Positions 52,155-63,639 of a DNA stretch of 64,000 nucleotides are shown here, in pieces. Within the stretch, counting starts at the first letter, position 1. The number at the start of each line of letters is the position of its first letter. Position numbers and translations under genes: made by a program. A model generated the notes under the pieces. That model had not been told where the DNA came from and made no database searches. It saw nothing but the letters and a program-made list of their open reading frames with translations. The stretch covers positions 3,472,001 to 3,536,000 of the forward strand of contig NC_084721.1 in the NCBI RefSeq assembly GCF_033807575.1, written 5' to 3'. The stretch comes from Cydia pomonella. Taxonomy: Eukaryota > Arthropoda > Insecta > Lepidoptera > Tortricidae.

Positions 52155-55100
52155 ATGATAAAAACTATTGCACAAATAAGTGTTTATTTAGTGATTAGTT
52201 TCTCTTCTTTTGCATCACCTGCCACATTAAGAAGTAAGTAATAATGTTTATAACTAAACATGGAGCCACGGGTATAATTTAAATTAACAAATTACTTACA
52301 GTTTTCTTGGCTCGGTATATTCTTGTAGATTATTTACGCCTAAAAACCACAAAAAAGTCCTAACCCTTGATATGTTCTGTTTCCCTTTTTTTAACTCCAA
52401 TATTTTTTATCATTTAATGACATCGGTCTCATTTTGTAAGTTTGTTTAAACTAATTATAAGGACAATTACCCTGTCGGGGTCCATGTGGAACTTTCCAAA
52501 TTATTTGTAACACCTATGTACAGTCACCATCAGTTACATCCAAGCGGCCGAAGTGTTCAAAAATATCTGAACACACAGCGCCTTGACAATAGAGGCGTGT
52601 TCAGATATTTATGAGCAACTTGGCCGCTCCGATATATCTGATGGCGCCTATACATACCATGGTTTGGAATAAAGATTTACTTACTTAAATACCCGTGGTT
52701 CCATCCTGAGAAATAATATAGGTACACAAATATATTAACGATGGTTATGTATATTTATCATAGGGAATTGCAACGATTGCGTTGTCTACAACTCATGTGA
52801 TACTGCCGTGATGCTCCTCAAGAAGAGAGACCCAGCAGCGGACGCTCAGCTCAAGAGTGCTTTTTGCGGGTTTGATTATAATAAACTACCTATGGTAAGT
52901 AAATACAAGGTGTCCGCGAGTAAACGGAAAAAAATAACCACGTATTTCTGAGGTCATAAGAAGGAAAAAATGAATCGAAAATCAAATAAATTTAAGTCAA
53001 TTCCCTATTATTATTTTTTAATTTTGTATGTTTTTATACCTACATAACAAGATATTCTATTTATTGACAATAACAATATACATAATGGATATATACAGAT
53101 GATTACTATAACTATAGCTTATATCTAAAATATAATAAATAATATAATATCATAACAAGTACATGTTCTTAGAAAATGTATGGATTAATACGAATTGGTA
53201 CATTTTTGTCTCTAAATATGATCCGGACTATACTGTTAAAATCTTTCAGTTTCCTCGGTGCCCTTGTATAAAACAAATATCATTGATTTTTGAGGATTTA
53301 TTTTGTTGCTATTTACTGTAGTGTAGGCATTCTGATATAGCTACAAATTGACTTACCCATCTGAAACATTATTTTCACGCGTATGGCGAATAAATTTGCT
53401 CTCTACACCTGTGCAATCTACAAAATTATACAAGGTGTAACAAAAATGGTGGGGATCTGTTTAAGATCTGGAGCAGAGCCCAGCTGGGGAAGTGCCTCCA
53501 TCTTACAGAAAATCGCAGCCAAATAACACTAGACCCTAATCATAGTGTTGTGTTCCCGCCGGTGAGTAAGGTTGCCAGAGCTCAACGAGAGAGGGGATGC
53601 TAGGGTCGGCGACGCGCATGTGGCTCCTCTGGAGTTGCAGGCGTGCATGGGCTGCGGAAGCTTCTTGCCATCGGGCGGGCCGTGTGCTTGTTTGCCACCC
53701 ACGTAGTATATAAAAAGCGGCCAAGTGCGAGTCGGACTCGCCCATGAAGGGTTCCGTACCATTTATGACGTATTAAAAAAACTACTTACTAGATCTGGTT
53801 CAAACCAATTTTCGTTGGAAGTTTGCATGGTAATGTATATCATATATTTTTTTTAGATTTTTCATTCCGTTATTTTAGAAGTTACAGGGGGGGGCGACAC
53901 ACTTTTTTTCACTTTGGAAGTGTCTCTCGCGCAAGCTATTCAGTTTAGAAAAAAATGATATTAGAAACCTAAATATCATTTTTGAAGACCTATCCATAGA
54001 TACCCCACACGTATGGGTTTGATGAAAAAAGATTTTTTGAGTTTCAGTTCTAAGTATGGGGAACCCCTAAAATTTATTGTTTTTTTTTCTATTTTTGTGT
54101 AAACATCTTAATGCGGTTCATAGAATACATCTACTTACCAAGTTTAAACAGTTATAGCTCTTATAGTTTCGGAAAAAAGTGGCTGTGACATAATCGGACA
54201 GACAGACGGACATGACGAATCTATAAGGGTTCCGTTTTTTGCCATTTGGCTACGGAACCCTAAAAAGGGCATATTCGCATATTCGGTATCATGCTCTTAT
54301 TAAGAAAAAGTAGAAGAATAAAATTTTGACGCTTAAAATTTTTGGCCTTTGTTGTTATTGAATATATCCCCGCCATCTAAGAGTAAACTATCCGTGGCTC
54401 CAGTGCTGCAGTATAATTAATTACAATCCGGTAGGTAAGCCTTTAAAATGTCCAATTATTCCCTTCGCAGGTATGTTGTTCCGAGCTGACAACGGAGCAG
54501 GCACCGGAAGCCGTCGAGAACCATCCTAATCTGCTCCTAATCCCGGAGATTTGCAGAAACAACAAGAAAAAGATAGGCGGTAAATGTATTGAAATATTAA
54601 CATTAACATATTTGGAAGGAAAATATGTTCCTAAATACATATCTAAATTTAATACCTGTATCCCACAGGTGGCCGGCCGGCGAAGCGATATGAGTTTCCG
54701 TGGATGGTGCTTCTTGCCTATGAAACACGTGAGTTTTAAATACCTTTATCGTTAACCATCTTGTTGAACATAATGATAATGAAGTATTTCTTGGGTACGC
54801 ATGTTTCATATGGTTAATAAAACTTCATAGCAAAAATACGCCTATATACGCTTAAACAAGAAATCATAATCATAAAGACAATCTAAATTTAAGTTCTAAC
54901 TTCTTCCGTTTCAGCCTTGGGACCCCAATTTAAGTGCGGTGGCAGTCTCATAAATGAGCGTTACGTGCTCACCGCAGCCCACTGCCTCTCCGACTTGAAA
55001 CTCATCGGCGTGCGAGTCGGAGAGTTTGACATAGACGCCACCACAGCTTGTGCTGAGCTAGATAACTGCAGTGATGAGATACAGGTATAAAATTATTGAT

Positions 55101-57464
55101 ATAAACTTACGTCTTGATCATTGAACCCATGGGCGTAGGCAGGTATTGGCAGGGGGGGAACTGAAACTAAAATTTTACATACAATTTATGCTCCTCTGCC
55201 CCCCTAGTTCACTGGCTGGCTACGCCCTTGATTAATCCCGCTAAACTTGACGTGAGCTCGTGAGACCCTGAACACGATTATGGTGTTCTTGAGATGACAA
55301 CAACCTTGCCGGGATGTGTTGAATGAGAGTTGGCAGCGTCTTCTGCAAAATCCATCATCCCATCCAGTATCAGCCAACATAGCATCAGTGTTTGGTCGCT
55401 GTGGTACTCCAATTTGGACACACATTTCACATCTGGTTAAAATACTAAAAGGGGCTCCTTTAGAATCAGGATATTTCTGCAAGCCACTACAGATATTTTT
55501 ACAAGCGTTTATTTAGTTTCACCTGTTCCGTTGTTTGTATTCAAATCTTGCAAGTTAAATTTGACCCACTTCCCCAGTTCCGATGAAGCTGAAGCATACA
55601 TATGTAAGTCAGGTGACAATGCAATATTAAGTATGGTACCATTAAGCTGATCTCGAGATGGAGACAGGTGGTGGTCATAGGAACTCTGTGATAGAACAAC
55701 GGAACCTAATTGTGTTTGGGTTTTTAGAATTGTCTTGATGAGTATTAATTGCCTGTGGAAAGAAAAGTACAGTCATGATAAAATCTTGTACCAAAAATGT
55801 CTTTTTTGCCACAAACTTATATATACAAGGATTTGTAGGAAGGAAAATTTATATTTGTAGGACTTGCGCGTTGAAGAAGCCATATCTCATCCTGAATACC
55901 GTGGCAGGCCTAATGTTAGAAACGATATCGGGCTCCTAAGGCTCAGGAAACCTGTAGACTTGTCTCCAAGTAAGTATCTCACTATTTAGATCAATTATAA
56001 GTACGTTCAACTCTTAGTGTTTGGTTCAGCATATTATTTATTTATTGAACGATATAAAATTTTACAAATGGTGGACATAAGGCATTCTGTCAACCATTGG
56101 GTCAAACAGAAACAAGTAAGTGCAGTGCATAAATTATCGATAAATTGGGTCATTTTTTGAAAAAGTACTAAGGATGGATTTTCATAACAGGTGCTACTTT
56201 CACTTGATCCACACTACGTAGTAGCTGCCATACGACCTTTGTACTTTATAATCTTTATATCTTATTTGTGTTCTCCAGATTCCATAATATTCTCACTAGG
56301 CCATTATTTTTTTGTCACCAGAAAACACCGGCGTAGTTTGTCTGCCAGCTACCAGACAGCAGCAGAATCTTGATCTTGGTAGACAGGTCGCTACGCTTGC
56401 TGGGTGGGGCTACACGGATCAGGGCTCCACTTCAGCTATACTGCGCACCGTTGTGGTTCCAGTATACACCGTCGAGAACTGCCGGCAGCTGTATAATAGG
56501 TTGGTTATCAAGCAATGTCTACAGTTCGAGCAGAATTTCCTAGCAGGCGCGGATACAAGGGGGGGGCCATAGGGGCAATGGCCCCCCCCTAAAACCCTGG
56601 CTCTCACATTACTAAATTGAGTAACATTTTTTTTTACCTTATTTTCTGTGCAAAAATATATGATTTTCTCAAAATGGCCCCCCCCTAAGCCAAATCTTGT
56701 ATCCGCGCCTGTTTCCTAGGCAGTGTAGAGGGGCCCCTCTTGCCCCTACGCCTCCGCCCCCCTCATTTTCCTTTTGACTCATAACTTCTGAGCAAAATAT
56801 AAATAGTAAGCATACCTTACAAGATTATCGAACTCATATTCCTGTAAAAACTGGAACAACTGCAACTGGGATATCACCATCAGGTAGGCAATCCAGACTC
56901 TTTAAAGTAACTTATAACGAAATATATTATACTTAAATACTCTATGGAGCACAGTTAGCAGCGCACACGTAGATGCCATCTTTTCATCACTGTATCAGGC
57001 ATCATCAACAAACTGAGAGATACATAAAACTTTATTTTTAAGTAGTGATGGATTTCGTTAATTAAGAAAAAATTAATAGAAAAGGAAGCAGGAGATCCTC
57101 GGACATAGGTAAATATTCTTTATAACTCTTATGCAGATCAGTTATCCAATACAATAAATATTCTCAGTAAAGTAGACAGGTATTTGCAAGTATGCTGTTC
57201 CATTTATCATTGGTCTTCTATTCCAGAGGCAGGAAACCAGGTGAAGAAGACGAGACGATCAACAAACTCTGCGCCGGGCAGAAAGGCATGGGATCGTGCG
57301 AAGGAGATTCTGGCGGGCCCTTGATGCTTATGGATCAAGCAGGCCACTTCGTGCAGTATGGTGTGGATTCGTATGGACCTACACTCTGCGGCGCTGACTT
57401 CCCTACTGCTTACACCGATGTTACTAAATATATGAAATGGATCCTTGATACTATTAGACCTTGA
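52155..57464 (+). CDS. Gene D: canonical clip-domain serine protease (8 exons, 357 aa)
   Basis: Exons: 52155-52233, 52764-52894, 54471-54579, 54669-54728, 54915-55084, 55861-55969, 56322-56499, 57227-57464; all GT-AG, frame open to TGA. A signal peptide (MIKTIAQISVYLVISFSSFA) precedes a six-cysteine clip domain (NCNDC, NSC, FC, then CC73), linker Cys98, and activation after a Lys run (KKK104/IGGG). His149 (TAAHC), Asp205 (RNDIGLL) and Ser307 in EGDSGGP complete the triad; AGWG is present. The S1-pocket position 189 is Gly by alignment, so it should not be trypsin-like despite the family. A Cys pair (CAELDNC) follows the His region. Probably a haemolymph cascade protease (CLIPB/phenoloxidase-activating-factor-like) and the best model of the ancestral state of A, B and C. 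Cleavage after Lys needs an upstream trypsin-like protease. Confidence 0.93.
52519..52655. mobile_element. MITE in intron 1 of gene D
   Basis: CCATCAGTTACATCCAAGCG / GATATATCTGATGGCG and AAAAATATCTGAACAC / GTGTTCAGATATTT form long inverted arms. Confidence 0.75.
53058..53136 (-). mobile_element. Retroelement 3' stub
   Basis: ATTGACAATAACAATATACA and AGCTTATATCTAAAATA match the 3' tails at 9380-9450 and 12943-13015. It stops right after the stop codon region. Confidence 0.75.
53712..54266 (+). repeat. Dispersed repeat, CCAAGTGCGAGTCG family (longest copy)
   Basis: AAGCGGCCAAGTGCGAGTCG to GGCTACGGAACCCTAAAAA, 555 bp, in intron 2 of gene D. This is the most complete of five copies and keeps the head palindrome GAGTCGGACTC. 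Just before it (53540-53702) is a diverged GGCCGGCAAC-type repeat. Confidence 0.8.
55535..55800 (+). repeat. Dispersed repeat (AATCTTGCAAG family), intron 5 of D
   Basis: CAAATCTTGCAAGTTAAATT, CATATGTAAGTCAGGTGACA and ATTGCCTGTGGAAAGAAAAG, as at 22440-22700. Confidence 0.75.
56544..56711. mobile_element. hAT-like MITE with 8-bp target duplication
   Basis: 168 bp, ends CAGGCGCGGATACAAG and CTTGTATCCGCGCCTG (perfect inverse), flanked by TTTCCTAG at 56536-56543 and 56712-56719. The interior has C/G runs. It lies 44 nt inside intron 7 of gene D. Confidence 0.88.
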
Positions 57465-57822
57465 CTCCTGTTTTTTTAGTAAGTTGGATTTTATTGCATA
57501 TTAAATGATAAGGGACATTCGTTTATTTGTATTTTACAATATAAAAACATTTTAATGAACCTCTACTTCATCTTAGTAATTTGTTGTTTAGATACAAATA
57601 CAAGAGTACATGCTAACTTCGCAACCAAATTAATAAGCCTCAGGGTAATAATAAGAAGTTGTTTGAATTGATTATTTCAACGAAACTCATATGCAAGTTA
57701 AAACTAATGTAAGCTGAAAAATAAAAATAGGTAAGGAATTTTAAACAAAAACCAGAAATAAAATAAATATGATTTAATTTAAACGAAGATCACATTACAA
57801 ATAAAACACCTTATCATTCTAA
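57465..57822. terminator. Convergent 3' ends of gene D and the Pro-rich gene
   Basis: AATAAA near 57720-57726 could serve gene D; TTTATT at 57523-57528 is an AATAAA for the minus-strand gene. If both are used the two transcripts overlap. No other feature. Confidence 0.4.
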
Positions 57823-60800
57823 TCACTCGCCCTCAGGAATGTCTCCTCTATGTACAACAGGTTTCTTTTTTCTAACAATGCGTCTCCGAATCGGTTTGGC
57901 ATGGCCTGACACAGGACCTTCCTCTACTGCAGGTGCAGGCGTAGCTTCTTGCAACACTTGCGTTCCAGGTGGATAGTTGTCTATTCCCGACATTGTTGGT
58001 TCTTGACTTACTGCTTCAGTCCTGGTCGCGTTCTCAAGCTGCACAGCTATGCTGTTGTGCCCGTCATCCTTAAGTGTTATAGTTGACCCATCAGGATTGC
58101 TTGACTTGAACGAGAAAGTCGAACCGGGAGTGGAATCTGGTATTATAATCGGGTTGTTGGCTAAGGTATCCTGGCTGTTGAAAGTCGGCCCAGGTGAAAA
58201 TGGCATAGGGTTTGATCGCACTGGCATTGGAATTGTGGGATTTGGCGTAGCGATTGTTGGGCTTGGCATAACGTTTGTTGGGGTAGACATAGGACTCGAA
58301 GGCATTGGCACAGCTGACGGCTTCTGGTCGATGTGGACATCCCCAAGGTTCTCTTGCGGATTCACTGCGCTTGGAGAAAGATTAGTCTTAACGCCGTTTG
58401 GAAACTCATCAGAGTATTCATATACGCCGTCGTTTGTTACTTGCTTGTACGAGAAGGAAGAAGGGGCGTTGTCCTTTTGAACTTCTGGCTTTTGCAAGTT
58501 AATCATCGGAGCTGAAGGCCTAGTATGTCTGTGCTCCATGAAGTTAACGGTTGGCTGAGTGGGCACAAGAAGCTGATTTTCTTGGCTTGTAACTTGCTTG
58601 TAAGAGAAGGAAGAAGGTACCGTGTTCTCATGAATTTGTGGCGTTCGCGAGTTGATCATTGGAGGTGGAGCTGATCGCCCAGTATTGCTGTGTTCCATAA
58701 AGTTGAGGGTTGGCTCTGAAGGTAAATGAGGCTGATGTTCTTGACTTGTAACTTGCTTGTAAGAAAAAGATGAAGGTGGCGATGCTTCTATTGCTGCTTG
58801 TGGTGTTGCCATGGGCATAATTGGGGCTGGTACAAATGGTGCCGGCTTTAATTTAGTTGGCTTGTGTTCTACCACGTTGATAGAAGCAGATGGCAGATGA
58901 GAAGACGTTTGATCCATCGAGCTGACTTTTTTTACATCTCTTACGGGATCTTCAACATTGACAACTACGAATGGATTAGGATTGCTATGACTGATTTGTT
59001 TGTATGAATAAGTCAGTGGCACGGGCGCAAGTGGATCTACTACGGTAAAAGGACTATCAATGTGTACTGCGGGATGAGCACTATCTTCATCAATGCACCC
59101 TTGTACCGGGACTGGGGCTCGCATGGCTAATGGCGGAGGAGGAGCGAATGTGTCCACAACTCGCTCATCAACAGGTCCAACTGGAGGATGGCTTCCCTGC
59201 CTGCTGTTCGAAATCTTGTATGAATATGAACCAGAAACAGGCGTCGAAGGCTTGACAGCATTAAGGTTTACCGGATTCATGGGGAAAGGACCACTGTACA
59301 TCGGAGATTCAAATACGCGAACTTTGCCTTGTGGGAATGGCATTGCCATGTTAGCAGAAGGAGGTAGATGTGGTTTACCTTGTTCAGTGGTTAAACTAGA
59401 GCCACCGTAACTTGTAACGGAACCGTCGCTATGAACATGTTTATAGTTAAACGAATCCGCTCCTGGTGCTGTCAGTACATTCACTGGCTGAATTGGTGGA
59501 ATGCTTACAAATTCATTTGGAACTGGAACGGCAAGAAGAGGTGGTCTGTTATATTTTGCTCCTGCGGCCACTTTCTCTATTCTGTCGGTAATGTGCGGTG
59601 GTGGGATCGGGTGGGGCATTCCATGCACAATGACTGCAGGACTCGAACTGCGTTCTTCAAACATACTCGATCCAGTGTACGTAGTCATTTTTCCGGCTCC
59701 AATTTGTTTGTATGAAAATGAACTGGGAGGAGGCGGTACACCTGGCGAAACAGAAATAGGCACAGGATTATATTCAACTACATTAACCGATTCAGCTGGA
59801 ACACCTGCATCAATGTTCATTCTGCCGTCGGCATATGAATGGCTAAAAGAATACGCTCCTTGACCAGTTGGATGTCTAAAGGGATTTTTCTCTGGTAAAC
59901 TGGGAACGTTAATTGGGGCGGTGGATATTCCATTATCCGTGACTATCACAGCGCCATTTGCTCCAGATGATAAATGCGTAGTAATTCCGCCATTGACGTC
60001 CATTTGTGAATAAGAATACCCTGTAGGTACTGGTGGTACAGGCTTTACCACTGCGGCATTAATTTTGACTGGTGTTGGTGCAACATTTAGATAGGGACCT
60101 CTAGGATTAGATGCGATTGCAGCTACTTTCTCAATTCTGTCCATTAGAAACATAGGGGACGGAGGGATTCCTGTCTCAGTTACCACCACTGGTCCTCGTT
60201 TCATAAATATAGGAGACAATCCCATGTAAGACGTCATTCTACCATCTTGTATTTGCTGATAAGCGTAAGTAACGGGTTGAGCTACTTCTGAAACAATAAT
60301 TTTCGATACTTCTGGCAATACTGGAACTGGTAAGCGCACAGGAATTTTTCTAACTCTATCAATGATGAATGGCAGCGTCTTGCCGCTCTCTGTCACTCTC
60401 ACGCCGTTCCCTAACTCAAGGGAGCTGGTGTACGTCGTCAGTGATCCGTCTTGGTTTACCTGCTTGTACGAATATTGGGTTGGAAAAACTGGGACCTTTG
60501 GGGGCTGTACCAGGACTGGAACTGGTTGAATAGGCAGGCTGACAGGAGGCGCTAAGCAAGGCTTTATTGGTTTAGCGATGAATTGAGCCTTAGAGGGTAG
60601 TAGACCTACTTCTTTTAGCACTTCTGCTTTTCCGTTCAGAATTCCCGATGTTAATAGATTCTTAACTCCTAAGAGCGCGTTGTAGGTTTCGTTTAAAGTG
60701 TTGGTGCCCAGATAAGACCCGACGATGCCTATATGTGAATTAGGCGGTATTTTCTCGTAGACAGCTGGTTCGAGGGTTCCTTTAGGAACAGCTTTGATGA

Positions 60801-60975
60801 CAACGTCGTTGAAGCCAGGAATGCTGTAGAACTTAACATCAGGGGCTTCGGGCTGGATGCAGTTGGGCTCATTGCATCTGAACAGCTTGTTAATGATCAT
60901 GTCTTTGATCTGGTGGAGGTGACGACGCGGTCGGTCTTCCGCCAGTGCTGTGGCTAACCATGCCAGAAATATGCA
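57823..60975 (-). CDS. Large secreted Pro-rich SYKQ-repeat protein (main exon)
   Basis: The exon starts after an acceptor at 60976-60977 (phase 0) and runs 1050 codons to TGA. It opens with CIFLAWLATALAEDRPRRHL, the rest of a signal peptide, so the initiator Met lies in a small upstream exon I could not place; the Met at 60900 is internal. An N-terminal unit of about 130 residues (NKLFRCNEPNC, IPGFNDVVIKAVPKGTLEPA, HIGIVGSYLGTNTLNETYNA) is followed by about 12 repeats of the form SYKQ-x(4-5)-DG-x-T-x-Y (e.g. SYKQVNQDGSLTTYTSS, SFSYKQVTSQE twice, FSFKSSNPDG) joined by Pro/Val-rich spacers, and a basic tail RRRIVRKKKPVV. The composition suggests an extracellular matrix or cuticle-type protein; I do not recognise the family. 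Confidence 0.85.
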   Translation of the reverse strand, partial: CIFLAWLATALAEDRPRRHLHQIKDMIINKLFRCNEPNCIQPEAPDVKFYSIPGFNDVVIKAVPKGTLEPAVYEKIPPNSHIGIVGSYLGTNTLNETYNALLGVKNLLTSGILNGKAEVLKEVGLLPSKAQFIAKPIKPCLAPPVSLPIQPVPVLVQPPKVPVFPTQYSYKQVNQDGSLTTYTSSLELGNGVRVTESGKTLPFIIDRVRKIPVRLPVPVLPEVSKIIVSEVAQPVTYAYQQIQDGRMTSYMGLSPIFMKRGPVVVTETGIPPSPMFLMDRIEKVAAIASNPRGPYLNVAPTPVKINAAVVKPVPPVPTGYSYSQMDVNGGITTHLSSGANGAVIVTDNGISTAPINVPSLPEKNPFRHPTGQGAYSFSHSYADGRMNIDAGVPAESVNVVEYNPVPISVSPGVPPPPSSFSYKQIGAGKMTTYTGSSMFEERSSSPAVIVHGMPHPIPPPHITDRIEKVAAGAKYNRPPLLAVPVPNEFVSIPPIQPVNVLTAPGADSFNYKHVHSDGSVTSYGGSSLTTEQGKPHLPPSANMAMPFPQGKVRVFESPMYSGPFPMNPVNLNAVKPSTPVSGSYSYKISNSRQGSHPPVGPVDERVVDTFAPPPPLAMRAPVPVQGCIDEDSAHPAVHIDSPFTVVDPLAPVPLTYSYKQISHSNPNPFVVVNVEDPVRDVKKVSSMDQTSSHLPSASINVVEHKPTKLKPAPFVPAPIMPMATPQAAIEASPPSSFSYKQVTSQEHQPHLPSEPTLNFMEHSNTGRSAPPPMINSRTPQIHENTVPSSFSYKQVTSQENQLLVPTQPTVNFMEHRHTRPSAPMINLQKPEVQKDNAPSSFSYKQVTNDGVYEYSDEFPNGVKTNLSPSAVNPQENLGDVHIDQKPSAVPMPSSPMSTPTNVMPSPTIATPNPTIPMPVRSNPMPFSPGPTFNSQDTLANNPIIIPDSTPGSTFSFKSSNPDGSTITLKDDGHNSIAVQLENATRTEAVSQEPTMSGIDNYPPGTQVLQEATPAPAVEEGPVSGHAKPIRRRIVRKKKPVVHRGDIPEGE

Positions 60976-61377
60976 CTGAAAATAAATACCACCATTAGAT
61001 TTAGGTACATGAATAGATAAAAACCTATATACTTAATATCAATGATACGATCAATGATGTTTACCAACGAACATGAAAGAAATAAAGAAGTATCTATCTA
61101 TACCTATAGGTAAGTAAGTAAAATTCATAGATGAAATAATATAGGTTACCCACCCACTTATTGACTGAGCGTTACTGAAGGTCTAAGTTTCAGCTTCGTT
61201 CAATGATTAAATAGTTTTTTATCGATTCAATTTTGTTTTTTTTTTCAATATGGCGGATCTATACAATTATTTAGTTTAAAGCCCTAGCTTTAAGCTTAAT
61301 AAATGTATTAATCCGCCATATACCTATATCCTCGCGAGGTCTACCTACAACTCACAGAGCCACTAATGTGGTTTTGG
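60976..61377. other. Upstream of the Pro-rich gene; missing first exon expected here or beyond
   Basis: No ATG-bearing mini-exon with a proper donor and phase 0 could be identified. AT-rich. Confidence 0.35.
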
Positions 61378-61515
61378 TACCGTCAACGTGTTAAATATCG
61401 ATTCGAACAAAGTACCAAAAATGTGTACACACTACCTTAATGTATGGGCAATAAGGGCGTGTATACATATTTTTGGCACTTTGTCAGCATCGATATTTAA
61501 TACCTTGACTGTACA
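61378..61515. mobile_element. MITE
   Basis: GTACCGTCAACGTGTTAAAT / ATTTAATACCTTGACTGTAC and CAAAGTACCAAAAATGTGTA / TACATATTTTTGGCACTTTG are inverted pairs. Confidence 0.8.
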
Positions 61516-61689
61516 ATATATTACAGTACTCTTTACTGTACAAGCTTTAATATGAATCTAGTCCATGATTGTTTCCGCATTTTTGACGAGGTAGGTAATT
61601 ACGTATCTAAGCCTGACAAAAGGTCTATGTCAAAAAATGCCTGTTTCCAGCGATGTATACCTACATACTATACATATATATAGTGCTTT

Positions 61690-61925
61690 TCTCAAACGTG
61701 AGGAAATACTAAAAAATAGCAGAAAATAGGAAATTCGCAACGTGTGGTGATAAATTAAAACACGACCGAAGGGAGTGTTTTAAATCGACACGAGTTGCGA
61801 ATAACCTATTCGCACGTGTGTCGTACAACGTTTTACAGTACATATGGCTCTTTAAAGATTCGACATATGCACGGAAAGTGCTCATTCCCGCACACTTGCG
61901 GGTAAGTAGCACCATATGTACTGTA
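61690..61925. repeat. Dispersed repeat (CGTACAACGTTTTACAGTAC)
   Basis: Paired motifs: CGCAACGTGTGG / CACACGAGTTGCG-like and ACAGTACATATGGC / CACCATATGTACTGTA. It probably comprises one or two short inverted-repeat elements. Confidence 0.6.
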
Positions 61926-61927
61926 AT

Positions 61928-62190
61928 ATATAAGGGGTGTTTATTTAGTCACCTGCATTAATTTACGGGGTGTGTATTAGGTACTAAGCAAATTTTTGTA
62001 TGGGACCAACCCCGAAAACGCGAAAAAAAATTTAATCTCACATACAAAATGTCAAGGTCACACAGCCAAGATGTATGAAACAGACAATTTTTTTTCACGT
62101 TTTTGGTGTTGGTCCCATAGTAAAAGTTGCTCAGTATGACCTATAATATACACCCCGTAAATTATTGCAGGTGACTAAATAAACACCGTA
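61928..62190. mobile_element. MITE with about 50-bp inverted ends
   Basis: GGGTGTTTATTTAGTCACCT and AGGTGACTAAATAAACACC, with ATTTACGGGGTGTGTATTAG / TATAATATACACCCCGTAAA further in. Confidence 0.85.
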
Positions 62191-62215
62191 TTTAGCGAAT
62201 TTCGTATACGGAAAA

Positions 62216-62622
62216 TACCTTAAATATCGTAGATAGGATATTTTGCTGAACGAAGACTTAACGTTATTTTTAAAAGTCAGTAATTCTGCATTTAAAGATT
62301 TTCTAAGAATTACTTGCTTCCTGCTTGCTTCATCTGGGAATCGTACCGTCTTAATAATTTTCTTGAAATTTGACTCAAATATTTTACGTTGTTCCTTTCT
62401 TTTAAAATACTATATTACTTAAGAAGAATTATTATTTTTTGTCTATTCTTTCGATTGGCATCATAAAAATAGGGGTGATTATTTTTTCACATTTCAGTGG
62501 GTTCGATACCCAGACGAAGCAAGTAATTCTTAGAAAATCTTTAAATGCAGAATTACTGTCTTTTAAAAATAACATAAAGTCTTCTTTCAGAAAAATATCC
62601 TATCTTCGATATTTAAGGTACT
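62216..62622. mobile_element. Element with about 105-bp inverted repeats
   Basis: ACCTTAAATATCGTAGATAG at the left and CTATCTTCGATATTTAAGGT at the right; the arms run through AAGTCAGTAATTCTGCATTT and GAATTACTTGCTTC and their complements. The spacer is about 190 bp without coding signal. Confidence 0.85.
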
Positions 62623-62639
62623 TTCCCTTGATGTCCCAT

Positions 62640-63510
62640 AGTCTTGGGACGCCCTGTATGTACAAGTACCTTCCGCGATATTGCACGCACCCAGGCTCTC
62701 GTGCAGTTCCCCTTTAATTTACAATTTGCATCAAAATGCGACCATCTCTGAGCATGTTTGAGAAGAAACAATATCTACTACATTAAATAATTTACTTAAA
62801 AATAAATACACAAATCTGTTGTCAAAAAAAACCTTTAGGTAGTTTCGTGGCAATATATAAGGATCATTAGCTTTCGCCGATTATTCACCACAACTTAACA
62901 TAATGTTAAGTAATTAAATGGAATTTACGTAATTAGTTTACTTGGCAACAACTATTTTTTTTTAATTTAATGTAATGTATTGGCCTTATATGCATTATTT
63001 GATTGTTTGTATCGACATACAATGTAATGCACATATTACTTTATGATGAATAAATAAAATAAAAAAACAACTGTTATGTTAATGCGAAACGTATATAAAA
63101 TCACAATACAGATTTTTGTTTTTGACTCAATTACCCATATTTTACAGGTAAATATGAATACGATGGCTATACGTCCCGTATGTAAGTATCGCATCCCGTA
63201 TTTTCATCCGTCCCGTTTTTATCCGGCATACCTATGTGAGTTAAAGTTATGGATATATGTAGGTATTTCCTCTTTACTACAACATCCCCCCCCCCCCATC
63301 ATGCCGTATCCTTCCCGAATAGAGTCAGACCAAGCTTCGTGAATGACACGATCTACAGTCCATCTTAGGTGACATTTCTATGCAAATAAAATATGACGTT
63401 TATAATGGCACTGCCTCACTTTATCCTGTTCAAGACGGTGCAAAGTCAGCTTACACTCTGTCCCGGCAATATTCCCGGATCGGATTCCCAGAGAAAACGA
63501 TATCAGGGTG
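62640..63510. other. Gene-free stretch
   Basis: AT-rich, no supported exon. A C-run of about a dozen bases lies near 63286-63298. Confidence 0.4.
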
Positions 63511-63511
63511 C

Positions 63512-63639
63512 GTAGCCAACGTGCCAATCGTTAACGCTCCAGCGTAGCGTCATCTCTCTCTATCACTCTTCCGTATTAGTGCGACAGTGACAGTTGCGTT
63601 GCGTTCGCTACGGAGCGTTAACGATTGGTACGTTGCCTA
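63512..63639. mobile_element. MITE (GTAGGCAACGTGCC family), copy 2
   Basis: GTAGCCAACGTGCCAATCGT to ACGATTGGTACGTTGCCTA; a perfect arm CAATCGTTAACGCTCC pairs with GGAGCGTTAACGATTG. Opposite orientation to 1654-1767. Confidence 0.8.

Noticed and set aside
58049..59863. Several plus-strand frames of 60-143 codons opposite the Pro-rich gene
   Set aside because: Antisense shadows of a GC-richer coding exon; the minus-strand frame is over 1000 codons long and has the signal peptide.
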